Below are positions 7,998 through 16,708 of a DNA stretch of 64,000 nt, in pieces. The position numbers and the translations under genes are program-made. The notes below the pieces were generated by a model. That model did no database searches. It saw nothing but the letters and a program-made list of their open reading frames with translations, and was not told where the DNA came from. This stretch comes from DATNBU01 sp964476185 (lineage in GTDB: Bacteria; Desulfobacterota; Binatia; UBA1149; CAITLU01): contig CAYYZO010000002.1 in the NCBI GenBank assembly GCA_964476185.1, positions 42,559 through 106,558 on the forward strand, read 5' to 3'. Positions within the stretch are counted from its first letter, which is position 1; every line of letters starts with the position of its first letter.

Positions 7998-9169
7998 GGT
8001 GCGGCTGGTCCTGGCGCGCGAACGAGGGATGGGTCGTCGAGGCGCGCCGCGATGCCCGAGTCGAGTCCGACGATGTTCGGTCCGCGGCGCTGGAGCAAAT
8101 ACACGATCCGCGAAACCCCGCTCTGGCGCTCGACGAGCGCCTCGACCGAGCGCATCGCGCCGCCGACGTCGCCGGTCGCCCGGACGCGGAACCAGCGGCT
8201 CGAGTAGCCGAACAGCCGCTCGAGCTCGTCGGACGAGAACGAGTCCATGCCGCCGATGGCCAGCAGCGAGTCGGTTTTCGAGAACGGCTGCCCGCTGCGC
8301 GCCTCGACGAGGCGGCGGACGAGGAACTCGTCGTCGAGGCGGGGGTCGATCGACGCCAGCACCTCGGCCGGCGCGGTGTTGACGTTCACCTTGAGCCCGC
8401 CCTCGGGAAGCACGGTGACGAAGCGGCGCAGCCGGGTCAGTACCTCGGGCGTGAAGCCGCGCACGAGGGCGAGTTCCGCGTAGCTTCGCAGCGGGCCGTT
8501 GCGCGGCCGGTACGGCGACGGCCCCTGCGAGTACCAGGCCGCCTCCGCGGCGAGCGCCCCCGGTCCCGGGTCGTCGTTGCGGTCGATCCAGTCGGCGAGC
8601 GGGGAGGCGAGGGCGGTGTCGAGCCCGAGGCGGGCGAGCAGGGACTGGAAGCGCCGCCCGGCCGGCGAGAGCGCGCCGGTCGCGAGCTCGTTCAGGTTGA
8701 GCTTGCCCTGTTCGTCCTCGATGCGCACCGCGAGCAGGCCCGCGCCGGTGTCGATCGGCGGCATCTCGCGCGCCCACAGGTCGAGCAGCGAATCGGTGGA
8801 GCCCATCGAGAAGTCGAGCTTCAGGACCTCGGTCGCGACGGTGACGCCGCCGTCGGCCACGAGCGCGGCGCGCCGGCCGGCCAGCCACATCGCCGCGCGG
8901 CGGTGGCTGACCTGCGTCGACACCGTGAACTCCAGCACCGTCACCGCCAGCAGCACCATCGTCAGCAGCGCGAGCAGCAGCGCGACGCCGCGCTCGCCCT
9001 CGCGCCGACCGGCAGCGGTTCGCGTGCCCGCGAGCGCCGGGAGCCGGCCGTTCGTCGCGGGCGCCCCGCGACCGGCGTTCGCTTCGCGGCGTCGCAGGAA
9101 CGCGTCGAGGCGCCGGCCGAGCGCCGGGAGCCGTTCGCGCCCGCACGACATTCCGGTGCGCGAGGTCAC
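7994..9169 (-). CDS. gspK: Type II secretion minor pseudopilin GspK
   Basis: 391 residues from GTG 9169, which forms a GTGA overlap with the gspJ stop; ATG 9151 is a later option. The prepilin-like segment is REGERGVALLLALLTMVLL, preceded by an unusually long basic leader of about 55 residues. The mature part has the GspK large alpha domain with LNLNELA, DWIDRNDDPGP and the KVNVNTAPAEVLASI motif. GspK caps the pseudopilus tip with GspI and GspJ and lacks the usual Glu+5 of the other pseudopilins, as here. Confidence 0.93.
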   Translation of the reverse strand: MTSRTGMSCGRERLPALGRRLDAFLRRREANAGRGAPATNGRLPALAGTRTAAGRREGERGVALLLALLTMVLLAVTVLEFTVSTQVSHRRAAMWLAGRRAALVADGGVTVATEVLKLDFSMGSTDSLLDLWAREMPPIDTGAGLLAVRIEDEQGKLNLNELATGALSPAGRRFQSLLARLGLDTALASPLADWIDRNDDPGPGALAAEAAWYSQGPSPYRPRNGPLRSYAELALVRGFTPEVLTRLRRFVTVLPEGGLKVNVNTAPAEVLASIDPRLDDEFLVRRLVEARSGQPFSKTDSLLAIGGMDSFSSDELERLFGYSSRWFRVRATGDVGGAMRSVEALVERQSGVSRIVYLLQRRGPNIVGLDSGIAARLDDPSLVRAPGPAAP

Positions 9170-9882
9170 GGGGTGCGGCCCCCCGGGCGCCGCCGCTCGT
9201 CCATCGTCTCGACGACCGGCAGCACCACGGTCGACACGAGTTCGACGACGCCGGTCTCGCCGCCGTCGACGCGCACGGTGCTGCGCACCGCGAGCGGCGC
9301 GCGTCCCGTGCGGCCGCCCTTGGCCGTCGAATCCCAGGCGGCGACCCAGACGTCGGGCTCGTAGAACTCGAGCGCGACGCTGGTGCGCTCGCTCAGGACC
9401 TCCACCGGCTGGTCGCGCCAGTCGACCGGCTCGGACCGCGGTGGCCGTCGTTCCTGGCGAACGAGGCGTCCCGAGGCATCGTAGCGCCACACGACGTGGG
9501 CCTGGTCGCCGCGATCGGCGGCGAGGGCGGAGGGGATCTCGCCGCCGACGAAGGCGTCGGCGGGCGTCACGCCGCGCGCCACCAGCGTCGTCATCTCGAG
9601 CAGCACGCGCTCGCTCGCGGGTCCGGACGATCCTGCCGCCGGCGCGAGCAGGCGCGGCGGCCCCGTGAAGCATGTCTCGAAGCTGCCGAGCAGGTCCTGT
9701 TCGAGGCGGTCGAGCACGAGGCGCGCCTCCGCGTCGAGGCGCACGCGTTCGGTCGCGGCGTCGCGGCTCGTCAGCGCGCCGGTCACGACCGGGTAGAGCC
9801 CGCCGCCGACGATCGCGAAGATCGCGAGCGCGACGAGCAGCTCGAGCAGCGTCATGCCGCGCTCGCTCCTGCGCGCGCTCAC
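9166..9882 (-). CDS. gspJ: Type II secretion minor pseudopilin GspJ
   Basis: 238 residues. GTG 9882 overlaps the gspI stop (GTGA) and supplies the short basic leader MSARRSERG. The prepilin cleavage site follows directly: G, then MTLLELLVALAIFAIVGG with Glu at +5. The rest is the beta-rich pseudopilin head. GspJ forms the tip complex with GspI and GspK. Starting at the inner ATG would remove the cleavage site, so GTG is preferred. Confidence 0.92.
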   Translation of the reverse strand: MSARRSERGMTLLELLVALAIFAIVGGGLYPVVTGALTSRDAATERVRLDAEARLVLDRLEQDLLGSFETCFTGPPRLLAPAAGSSGPASERVLLEMTTLVARGVTPADAFVGGEIPSALAADRGDQAHVVWRYDASGRLVRQERRPPRSEPVDWRDQPVEVLSERTSVALEFYEPDVWVAAWDSTAKGGRTGRAPLAVRSTVRVDGGETGVVELVSTVVLPVVETMDERRRPGGRTP

Positions 9883-10322
9883 GGCAGCCCCGTCGGCGCG
9901 AGCCTTGCGCCCGACACGCGAACCGCCGCCCAGAGTTCGGCAACGGGCCGTTCGTCGCCGCCCCGAAGCACGGCGACGCGCACCTGCCGCAGCGACGGAA
10001 GCGCCGTCGGCAGCACTTCGCGCTTCCAGGTGAACGCGTCGCTGCCGGGGCCGCCGTAGACGCGCTCGCGGCCGTCGGCGTCGCGGGCGCGCACGACGAA
10101 GCGGCCTCGCAGCGTGCCTTCCTCCAGAGTCGGGTCGATGCGCGCGAGCGAAAGGACGTTGCCGGCCAGCGTGCCGGCGACGGTCAGCTCGGCGGCCTCG
10201 GAGGCGAGCGCGAGGTTGCGCGCGTGCAGGCCGACCAGCGTCGTGACCGCGACGCCGAGGATCGCGGTCGCGACCAGCACCTCGAGCAGCGTGAAGCCCC
10301 GCTGCCGCCCGCTCCTCGTCAT
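9879..10322 (-). CDS. gspI: Type II secretion minor pseudopilin GspI
   Basis: 147 residues. The leader MTRSGRQRG precedes FTLLEVLVATAILGVAV, a textbook prepilin site cut by GspO/PilD, with Glu+5. The short head domain ends with VRVAVLRGGDERPVAELWAAV, the usual C-terminal strand of GspI. It nucleates the pseudopilus tip. The start overlaps the gspH stop (ATGA at 10319-10322). No gspO peptidase is in the window. Confidence 0.92.
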   Translation of the reverse strand: MTRSGRQRGFTLLEVLVATAILGVAVTTLVGLHARNLALASEAAELTVAGTLAGNVLSLARIDPTLEEGTLRGRFVVRARDADGRERVYGGPGSDAFTWKREVLPTALPSLRQVRVAVLRGGDERPVAELWAAVRVSGARLAPTGLP

Positions 10323-10876
10323 CGCGGCCCCCCGGTCGGCCGCCGCACGGCGTCGCCGCGAACCGCGTCCAGTTCCACGAGCGACGTCTCGCCGTCCTCG
10401 TTCGCGAGCCGCACGCCGACGTTCTCGGTCGCGCCCTCGGGCAGGAAGAACACGTCGCGCGTACCCGACGCCCGCTCGCCTTCGCGGTCGATCACCGCCT
10501 CGAGGACGACGTCGTCGGGAAGCGAGATCGCGCGCGCCAGCGGGTCCGATGGATCGACGCGGAAGTCGATGCGCTCGTCCTGGTTCGGGCCGCGGTCGGC
10601 GAACGGCGCCAGCGCCGCGACGCTCCATTGCTCGCGGTCGAGGTCGAGCGTGAGGCGATAGACGCGGCCCCGCAGCGAAGCTTCGTCGGCGAGCCAGGTC
10701 ATCGTCGCGGCCAGCCGCTCGGCGCTCGCCTCGAGGTCGGTGCGGCCGAGGCTCGGCAGGCGGGGGACGGCGAACGCGAGCAGGATCGACACGATCAGCA
10801 GGGTGAGCGCGAGCTCGAGCAGCGTGAAGCCGCCCTCGCGCCCGTCGCCAGGCCCGTTTCGCCGCCCGCCGGGCAC
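10319..10876 (-). CDS. gspH: Type II secretion minor pseudopilin GspH
   Basis: 185 residues from GTG 10876, 7 nt after the gspG stop. The leader MPGGRRNGPGDGREGG is followed by FTLLELALTLLIVSILLAFAVP. Beyond the helix the head has DEASLRGRVYRLTLDLDREQW, a pattern typical of GspH. It is the minor pseudopilin that joins the tip complex to the GspG shaft. GTG is kept because it gives the needed basic leader. Confidence 0.9.
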   Translation of the reverse strand: MPGGRRNGPGDGREGGFTLLELALTLLIVSILLAFAVPRLPSLGRTDLEASAERLAATMTWLADEASLRGRVYRLTLDLDREQWSVAALAPFADRGPNQDERIDFRVDPSDPLARAISLPDDVVLEAVIDREGERASGTRDVFFLPEGATENVGVRLANEDGETSLVELDAVRGDAVRRPTGGPR

Positions 10877-10883
10877 GCCGTGC

Positions 10884-11312
10884 TCAGAAGTCGCGCGAGT
10901 CGATGTCGGCGTCGTAGCCGTCGCCGCCTTCCTTGCCGTCGGCGCCGAGGCTGCGCAGCACGTACTCGCGTCCGTCGGAAGCGAACAGGTAGGGGCCGTC
11001 CCAGGGGTCGACCGGAACGCGCTCCATGTAACCGCCCTGGCGCCAGTTGCGCGGCGCCTCCCCGCGGGTCGGCGCCTCGACGAGGGCCTCGAGCCCCTGC
11101 TCGGAGGTCGGGAAGCTGCCGGAGTCCAGCTTGTAGAGGGAGAGGGCCTGCTCGATCGCGGCGATGTCGGCGCGCGCCTTGACGATCTTCGCGTCGTCGG
11201 TGCGGCCGATCAGGCGCGGCGCGGCCAGCGAGATCAGCAGGCCGAGGATCATGACCACGACGAGGATTTCGATGAGGGTGAAGCCGGCCTGGCGCGTTCT
11301 TCGCATGGTCAT
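10884..11312 (-). CDS. gspG: Type II secretion major pseudopilin GspG
   Basis: 142 residues. The leader MTMRRTRQAG is followed by FTLIEILVVVMILGLLISLAAP. The head has the GspG hallmarks ALSLYKLDSGSFPTSEQGL and the C-terminal calcium-binding loop region (WDGPYLFASDGREYVLRSLGADGKEGG). GspG polymerises into the pseudopilus shaft. ATG 11306 has better ribosome-site spacing (AGG plus 6 nt) than ATG 11312, so the true leader may be two residues shorter. Confidence 0.97.
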   Translation of the reverse strand: MTMRRTRQAGFTLIEILVVVMILGLLISLAAPRLIGRTDDAKIVKARADIAAIEQALSLYKLDSGSFPTSEQGLEALVEAPTRGEAPRNWRQGGYMERVPVDPWDGPYLFASDGREYVLRSLGADGKEGGDGYDADIDSRDF

Positions 11313-11320
11313 CCTATAGG

Positions 11321-12529
11321 CTACTTCACGAGCCGGTTCATCTCGAAGACCGGCAGCATGATCGCGAGCACCACGAACAGCACGACGCCGGCCATCGCGA
11401 CCGTCATGACCGGCTCGAGCAGGCTCGCCATGCGGTCCACGCGCAGGCGGACCTGCTCCTCGATGGCGGCGGAGGCGTGCTCCAGCATGCCCTCGAGGTC
11501 ACCGCTGCGTTCGCCGACGGCGATCATGTCGACGACCACCGGGTCGAGGAGCGGGCTGGCCTGCAGGCACGAGGCGAGCGACGCCCCCTCGCCGACGGCC
11601 CGCTCGGCGTCGGCGAGCGTCTGCGAGAGCAGCTCGCTGCCGCACGAGGCCCGCGCGATGCGAAGGCTCTCGATCAGGGGAAGGCCTCCGGCCGTCATCG
11701 TCGCAAGCGTCTGCGCGAAGCGCGCGACCGCGACGTCGCGCACGACGCTGCCGACCCCGGGGACGCGCTGGAGCAGCGCTTCGAGACGCCGCCGCGAGGC
11801 CGGGTTCGCGCTCGCCCGGCGCAGCAGCAGGACCGCGGCGAGCGCGATCGGCGCGAGCAGCCAGCCCCAGCCCGCCAGCAGTTCGCCGGCGCCCATCAGC
11901 ACGCGCGTCGGCAGCGGCAGGTCCTGCTTGGCCTCGGCGAACACGCGGGTGACCTGCGGAACGACGTACGCGAGCAGGAACAGCACGATCGCGCCGCCGA
12001 CGACGGACATGATCGCGGGGTAGATCATCGCGCTCATCGCGCGCGAGCGCAGCCGGGCCTGCGCCTCGGCGTGCCCGGCGATGCGCTCGAGCACGGTGTC
12101 GAGCGCGCCGGCGGCCTCGCCGGCCTCGACCATGCCGACGTACATCGACGGGAACACCGCCGGATGGTCGGCCATCGCGGCCGCCAGCGAGGCGCCCTCG
12201 CGCAGGCGCGAGCGCACGGCTTCGAAGGCCTCGGCGAGCGCGGCGCCGCCGCGCCGGCGCCGAAGCGCATCGACGGCTTCGTCGAGCGGCACGCCCGCGC
12301 GCAGCAGCGTCGCGAGCTGGCGCAGCGCCTGGGCGAGCTCGGCGGTGCTGACGCCGCGCCTCAGGCCCCGGCGCGGCGCCGAAGCCTCGGCCGTGATCTC
12401 GGTGACTTCGTTCGCGAAGACGTCGCGCTCGCGAAGGCGCGCCCGCGCGCTGCGCGGGCTGTCGGCGTCGACGAATCCCGAGACGCTGCGTCCCGCGCCG
12501 GAGACGCCGCTGTAGCGGAACGACGGCAC
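11321..12529 (-). CDS. gspF: Type II secretion inner-membrane platform protein GspF
   Basis: 402 residues from GTG 12529. It has two repeated T2SSF domains, each with a cytoplasmic helical bundle (LRQLATLLRAGVPLDEAVDALRR and FAQTLATMTAGGLPLIESLRIA), separated by membrane segments. The last transmembrane helix ends VLAIMLPVFEMNRLVK. GspF forms the rotary platform driven by GspE. It lies between gspE (6 nt gap) and gspG (8 nt gap). Length is normal for the family. Confidence 0.96.
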   Translation of the reverse strand: MPSFRYSGVSGAGRSVSGFVDADSPRSARARLRERDVFANEVTEITAEASAPRRGLRRGVSTAELAQALRQLATLLRAGVPLDEAVDALRRRRGGAALAEAFEAVRSRLREGASLAAAMADHPAVFPSMYVGMVEAGEAAGALDTVLERIAGHAEAQARLRSRAMSAMIYPAIMSVVGGAIVLFLLAYVVPQVTRVFAEAKQDLPLPTRVLMGAGELLAGWGWLLAPIALAAVLLLRRASANPASRRRLEALLQRVPGVGSVVRDVAVARFAQTLATMTAGGLPLIESLRIARASCGSELLSQTLADAERAVGEGASLASCLQASPLLDPVVVDMIAVGERSGDLEGMLEHASAAIEEQVRLRVDRMASLLEPVMTVAMAGVVLFVVLAIMLPVFEMNRLVK

Positions 12530-12535
12530 GAACGG

Positions 12536-14239
12536 CTACTCGGCGTCCTCGGCCGTCACGCGCAGCACTTCGGCGGCCGACGTGACGCCGGCCCGCACCT
12601 TGGCGGCGCCGTCCTCGCGCATCGTCCTCATGCCGCGGCGGGTCGCGCGCGCCTGCAGCGTCGCCGCGTCGGTGCGTTCCATGATGCCGGTGCGCAGCTC
12701 GTCGTCGGTGACGAGCATCTCCGAGACCGCGAGCCGGCCGCGATAGCCGCTGCCGCGGCACGAATCGCAGCCCGCCCCGGGCGAGCGCGCGCCGCCCGGC
12801 TCGCGGGCGAGCCCGAGCTCGATCATCGTCGGGTCGCGCGGGTCGGCCGGGATCGAGCAGGAGGGGCACAGCCGCCGCACGAGGCGCTGGGCGACGATGC
12901 CGATCACGGACGAGGAGACGAGGAACGGCTCGATGCCCATGTCCACGAGGCGGGTGATCGCGCTGAACGAGTCGTTGGTGTGCAGCGTGCTGAACACGAG
13001 GTGGCCGGTGAGCGCCGCCTGGATCGCGATCCGCGCGGTCTCCACGTCGCGGATCTCGCCGACCATGATCACGTCCGGGTCCTGTCGCAGCACCGAGCGC
13101 AGCCCGCTCGCGAAGGACAGGTCGATCTTCGGGTTCACCTGGATCTGGCCGATGCCGCGCAGCTGGTACTCGATCGGGTCCTCGATCGTGATGATGTTCT
13201 TGTCGGGCGAGTTGATCTCCGACAGCGCGGCGTACAGCGTCGTCGTCTTGCCGCTCCCGGTCGGGCCGGTCACGAGCACGATGCCGTGGCTCTGGTGGAT
13301 CAGGCGGCGCAGCGCCGCGAGGTTGTCGCCCGCGATTCCGCTCTCCTCGAGGCCGAGCAGCGTCGCGCTGCGGTCGAGGAGTCGCATCACGACGCGCTCG
13401 CCGAACGCCGTCGGCACGGTGGACACGCGGATGTCGAGCTCGCGGCCCGCCACGCGGGTGCGGATGCCGCCGTCCTGCGGCAGGCGCTTCTCGGCGATGT
13501 TCATGCGCGCCATGACCTTGATGCGCGAGACGACCGCGGCGTGCAGGCGGCGCGGCGGCGTCAGCACCTCGTTCATGATCCCGTCGATGCGGAAGCGGAT
13601 CGACGACGCGCGCTCGAACGGCTCGATGTGGATGTCCGACGCGCCGTCCTTCGCGGCCTGGTAGATCAGCGAGTTCACGAGCCGGATGATCGGCGCCGCG
13701 TCCTCCGACTCGAGCAGGTCCTGGGCCTCGCTGAGCTCGGCGGCGCGCTCGGCCAGCGAGCCGGCCCCGCCGAGCTCGCTGACGACGTCGGCGGCGGCGT
13801 TCGCGGCGAGGTCGAACGCGCGGTTGACGGCGTCGAGCAGCGCCGGCTCGGGCACGACGACCGGGTCGATCTCGACCCCGTAGACGACGCGCAGGTCATC
13901 GAGCGGTCCGACCCGGAACGGCTCGGAGGTCGCGACCAGGAGCCGCCCTTCCTCGAGCGCCACCGGCAGCACGCGTCCGCGGCGGCACTGCTGCATCGAC
14001 ACGCGCGCGAGCACTTCCGGGGCGATCGCGGCGGCGTCGACGCCTTCGGCGTGCGGCAGGCCGAGGGCGTCGGCCTGGATCTCGGCGAGCCGCGCCGGGC
14101 TGACGCCGGCGGCCTGCTCGAGCGCGCGGGCGAACTCCCCGTTCTCCGTCGCCTTGCCGCGGGCGCGCGCGACGAGGCCGGCGTCGATGCCCGCCGCGGC
14201 GAGCGCGCGATCGAGGGAGAGGGAAGCCGCGTCCAGCAT
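12536..14239 (-). CDS. gspE: Type II secretion ATPase GspE
   Basis: 567 residues. An N-terminal N1E domain precedes the catalytic core with Walker A GPTGSGKTTTL, the aspartate box, Walker B DPDVIMVGEIRD and the His box (GHLVFSTLHTNDS). A tetracysteine zinc module follows (CPSC, then CDSC about 30 residues later), as in GspE and PilB. It powers pseudopilus assembly from the cytoplasm, docked to GspL. Start codon lies 6 nt after the gspD stop. Confidence 0.97.
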   Translation of the reverse strand: MLDAASLSLDRALAAAGIDAGLVARARGKATENGEFARALEQAAGVSPARLAEIQADALGLPHAEGVDAAAIAPEVLARVSMQQCRRGRVLPVALEEGRLLVATSEPFRVGPLDDLRVVYGVEIDPVVVPEPALLDAVNRAFDLAANAAADVVSELGGAGSLAERAAELSEAQDLLESEDAAPIIRLVNSLIYQAAKDGASDIHIEPFERASSIRFRIDGIMNEVLTPPRRLHAAVVSRIKVMARMNIAEKRLPQDGGIRTRVAGRELDIRVSTVPTAFGERVVMRLLDRSATLLGLEESGIAGDNLAALRRLIHQSHGIVLVTGPTGSGKTTTLYAALSEINSPDKNIITIEDPIEYQLRGIGQIQVNPKIDLSFASGLRSVLRQDPDVIMVGEIRDVETARIAIQAALTGHLVFSTLHTNDSFSAITRLVDMGIEPFLVSSSVIGIVAQRLVRRLCPSCSIPADPRDPTMIELGLAREPGGARSPGAGCDSCRGSGYRGRLAVSEMLVTDDELRTGIMERTDAATLQARATRRGMRTMREDGAAKVRAGVTSAAEVLRVTAEDAE

Positions 14240-14245
14240 CTCGGG

Positions 14246-16708
14246 TCAGAAGGGAGCGCGCTCGCGCGTGTCCTTGTTCCACGGGTAAAGGCGGTTGTTC
14301 TTCTCGTCGGTGTGGTGCCGGTAGGTGCTCTCGTCGCGCGAGGCGGCCGACGACGGCGGCGGCTCGGGCGCGCGCGCGGGCCTGGCCGGTTCGACGGCCT
14401 TGGCTCCGGCGACCGCGGCCTGCGGAGCGGGGGCGGACGCGGCGTCCGGCTCGGCCTCGACGACCGGATCGCCCGGGAGCGGGGCGCGCGTGTCGCGCAT
14501 GCCGGCGCGGAACGTGTCGCGACGGTCGCTGCTGACGACGTCGAGGTCGCGCGGCGAGCGGATCACGTGCGGGGTCAGGAACACGATCAGGTTGACCTTG
14601 TCGTTGTCGCGCCGGTTGTAGCGGAACAGGCGCCCGATCAGCGGGATGTCGCCGAGGACCGGGACCTTCGACTCGCCGTCCTCGTCGCGGTTGCTGATCA
14701 GGCCGCCGATCACGACGGTGCGCCCGTCGCCGACGCTGACCGTGGTCTGGGCCGAGCGGATCGTCGTCACTGGCCCGACCTGCAGCAACTGCGCTTCGGT
14801 GAGGCCCTGGCGCACGAGCGCCGAGACCTCCTGCTGCACCTCGAGCACGACGATGTCGCCCTCGGCGACCTGCGGGCGCACGCGCAGCTTGACGCCGACG
14901 TCGCGCCGTTCGACCTGCGTGAAGATGTTCTCGATGTTCGCGATGTCGCTCGCGCGGCCGGTCACGAACGGGATGTTCTGGCCGACGATGATCTCGGCCT
15001 CCTGGTTGTCGAGCGTGAGCAGCGTGGGCGCCGACAGCACCTCGACGTCGCTCGTCGAGTCGAGCGCCTGCAGCAGGGCGTAGTTGGCGGGGATCTCGGT
15101 GCCGTCGGGCAGCTCGACCTGCTTGTCGCTGGCGGCGGCCGCGACGAGGCCGCCGAGCGCGAGCGGGTTGACGAACGCGGAGCTGAGCTCGGCGATGTTC
15201 GAGCGCAGCAGCATGTCGCCGGCGCCGACGTCGATCGCCGCCTGGTAGTCGAAGCCGAGCGCCTTCGCGCGATTCGTCGAGGCCTCGATGATGATCGCCT
15301 CGATGAAGACCTGCGGCCTCGGGATGTCGAGCTTCTCGAGCAGGCTGAGGATCGTCTTCCAGTCCTGGAGCGGGCCGTCGACGACGACCGCGTTGGTCGC
15401 CGGGTCGGCCGTGATCGACATGCTGTCGGTGGAGGCCGACGGCGGCGTCGACGGGCCCTGCAGGGCGCCGGTGTTGGCCGGCTGCATCAGGCCGGAGGGG
15501 TCGGGGGACTTGCCGCTGCGGTCGCGCCGGCTGCGCGACTTCGACCCCATGATCATCGCCGAGACGACCTCGACGAGGGACTCGGCGTCGGCGTTCTTCG
15601 CGTAGTAGACGTGCACGCGCTCGTCCCCGGGCCGGATCGGCTTGTCGAGGCCGCGGGCGAGTTCCTTGATGCGGGCCATCTCGGCTCCCGGAGCCATCAC
15701 GATCAGCGAGTTCGTCCGCTCGTCCGGGGAGATCTTGAAGCCGAGCTCGAGGGCGGGGGTGGTCGAGCGATCCTTCTCGTCGTCCTTGCCGCGCTTGCGC
15801 CCGCCGCCGCCGCCCTTCGGGCCGGACAGGATCTCCTCGATCTGTTCCGCGGTGCGGACGGCCTCGGCGTGCTGCAGCGGGATCACCGAGATGCTCTGTT
15901 CATGGCCGGGGATGTCCATCACGCGGATCATCTCGGCGATGCGCGCGAGGTTGCTCGACGTCTCGCTGACGATGACGGTGTTCGTGCCCTCGTAGGGGAC
16001 GATGGAGCCGTCCTTGGACACCTGCGGCGCGAGCACCCGCGCGATGTCGCTCGCGGTCACGTACTGCAGCGGGATCAGCCGCGTGGCGAAGCCGGTGCCC
16101 GCGCTGCCGTCGGCGAGCACCTCCGCGCCGGCCGTGCGGGCGTCCTTGGTCGGCACGATGCGCATGACGGCGCCTTCGTCGATCGTCGTCAGCCCCTGCG
16201 TGGCGAGCACCGACTGGAACATCGCGAACGCCTGCTCGACGTTCACGGGCGTCGGCGAGACCACCGAGACGGTCCCCTCGATCTTGTCGCCGAAGACGAT
16301 GTTGCGGCCGGAGATCTTGCTGATGAACTTGATGAACGCGGTGAGCTCGACGTTCTCGAAGTTCATGACGATCTGGGACTTGTCCTCCGGGACCGGGATC
16401 TCGCTCTCGCCGGTGTCCTTCGCGGCGCGCGGCGCGCGCACCTGGCCCCTGGGCTCCTTGGCCTGGCGCGCCTCGTCGCGCGCGGCCTTCTGTTCGGCGC
16501 GCTCCTGCTTCGCCTCGGTGCGGGCCTGCTTGGCTTCCGCCTTGGCCTGCTTGTCGGCGGCCCTGGCCTGCTTGTCGGGCTTCGCGGTCGCGGCGGCGCC
16601 GGAGTCCTTGGCGGCGGCGGCCTGCTGGGCGTGCGCCGCGGGGGCGGTCGCCGTGGCGGCGAAGAGGACGGCAGCAGCGAGGATTCGAAGCTTCATCGCT
16701 GCTCTCAT
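14246..16708 (-). CDS. gspD: Type II secretion outer-membrane secretin GspD
   Basis: 820 residues from ATG 16708, which overlaps the gspC stop (ATGA); ATG 16696 is an alternative at MKLRILAAA. After the signal peptide comes an unusual charged Ala/Lys/Glu/Gln-rich stretch of about 50 residues (roughly 40-95). The N0 domain (VMNFENVELTAFIKFISKISGRNIV), N1-N3 repeats and the secretin barrel follow, with VEVLSAPTLLTLDNQEA and TVVIGGLISN. The C-terminal tail (about 80 residues, Pro/Ala-rich then charged) may be a pilotin-binding S-domain. It forms the outer-membrane channel. Confidence 0.97.
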   Translation of the reverse strand: MRAAMKLRILAAAVLFAATATAPAAHAQQAAAAKDSGAAATAKPDKQARAADKQAKAEAKQARTEAKQERAEQKAARDEARQAKEPRGQVRAPRAAKDTGESEIPVPEDKSQIVMNFENVELTAFIKFISKISGRNIVFGDKIEGTVSVVSPTPVNVEQAFAMFQSVLATQGLTTIDEGAVMRIVPTKDARTAGAEVLADGSAGTGFATRLIPLQYVTASDIARVLAPQVSKDGSIVPYEGTNTVIVSETSSNLARIAEMIRVMDIPGHEQSISVIPLQHAEAVRTAEQIEEILSGPKGGGGGRKRGKDDEKDRSTTPALELGFKISPDERTNSLIVMAPGAEMARIKELARGLDKPIRPGDERVHVYYAKNADAESLVEVVSAMIMGSKSRSRRDRSGKSPDPSGLMQPANTGALQGPSTPPSASTDSMSITADPATNAVVVDGPLQDWKTILSLLEKLDIPRPQVFIEAIIIEASTNRAKALGFDYQAAIDVGAGDMLLRSNIAELSSAFVNPLALGGLVAAAASDKQVELPDGTEIPANYALLQALDSTSDVEVLSAPTLLTLDNQEAEIIVGQNIPFVTGRASDIANIENIFTQVERRDVGVKLRVRPQVAEGDIVVLEVQQEVSALVRQGLTEAQLLQVGPVTTIRSAQTTVSVGDGRTVVIGGLISNRDEDGESKVPVLGDIPLIGRLFRYNRRDNDKVNLIVFLTPHVIRSPRDLDVVSSDRRDTFRAGMRDTRAPLPGDPVVEAEPDAASAPAPQAAVAGAKAVEPARPARAPEPPPSSAASRDESTYRHHTDEKNNRLYPWNKDTRERAPF

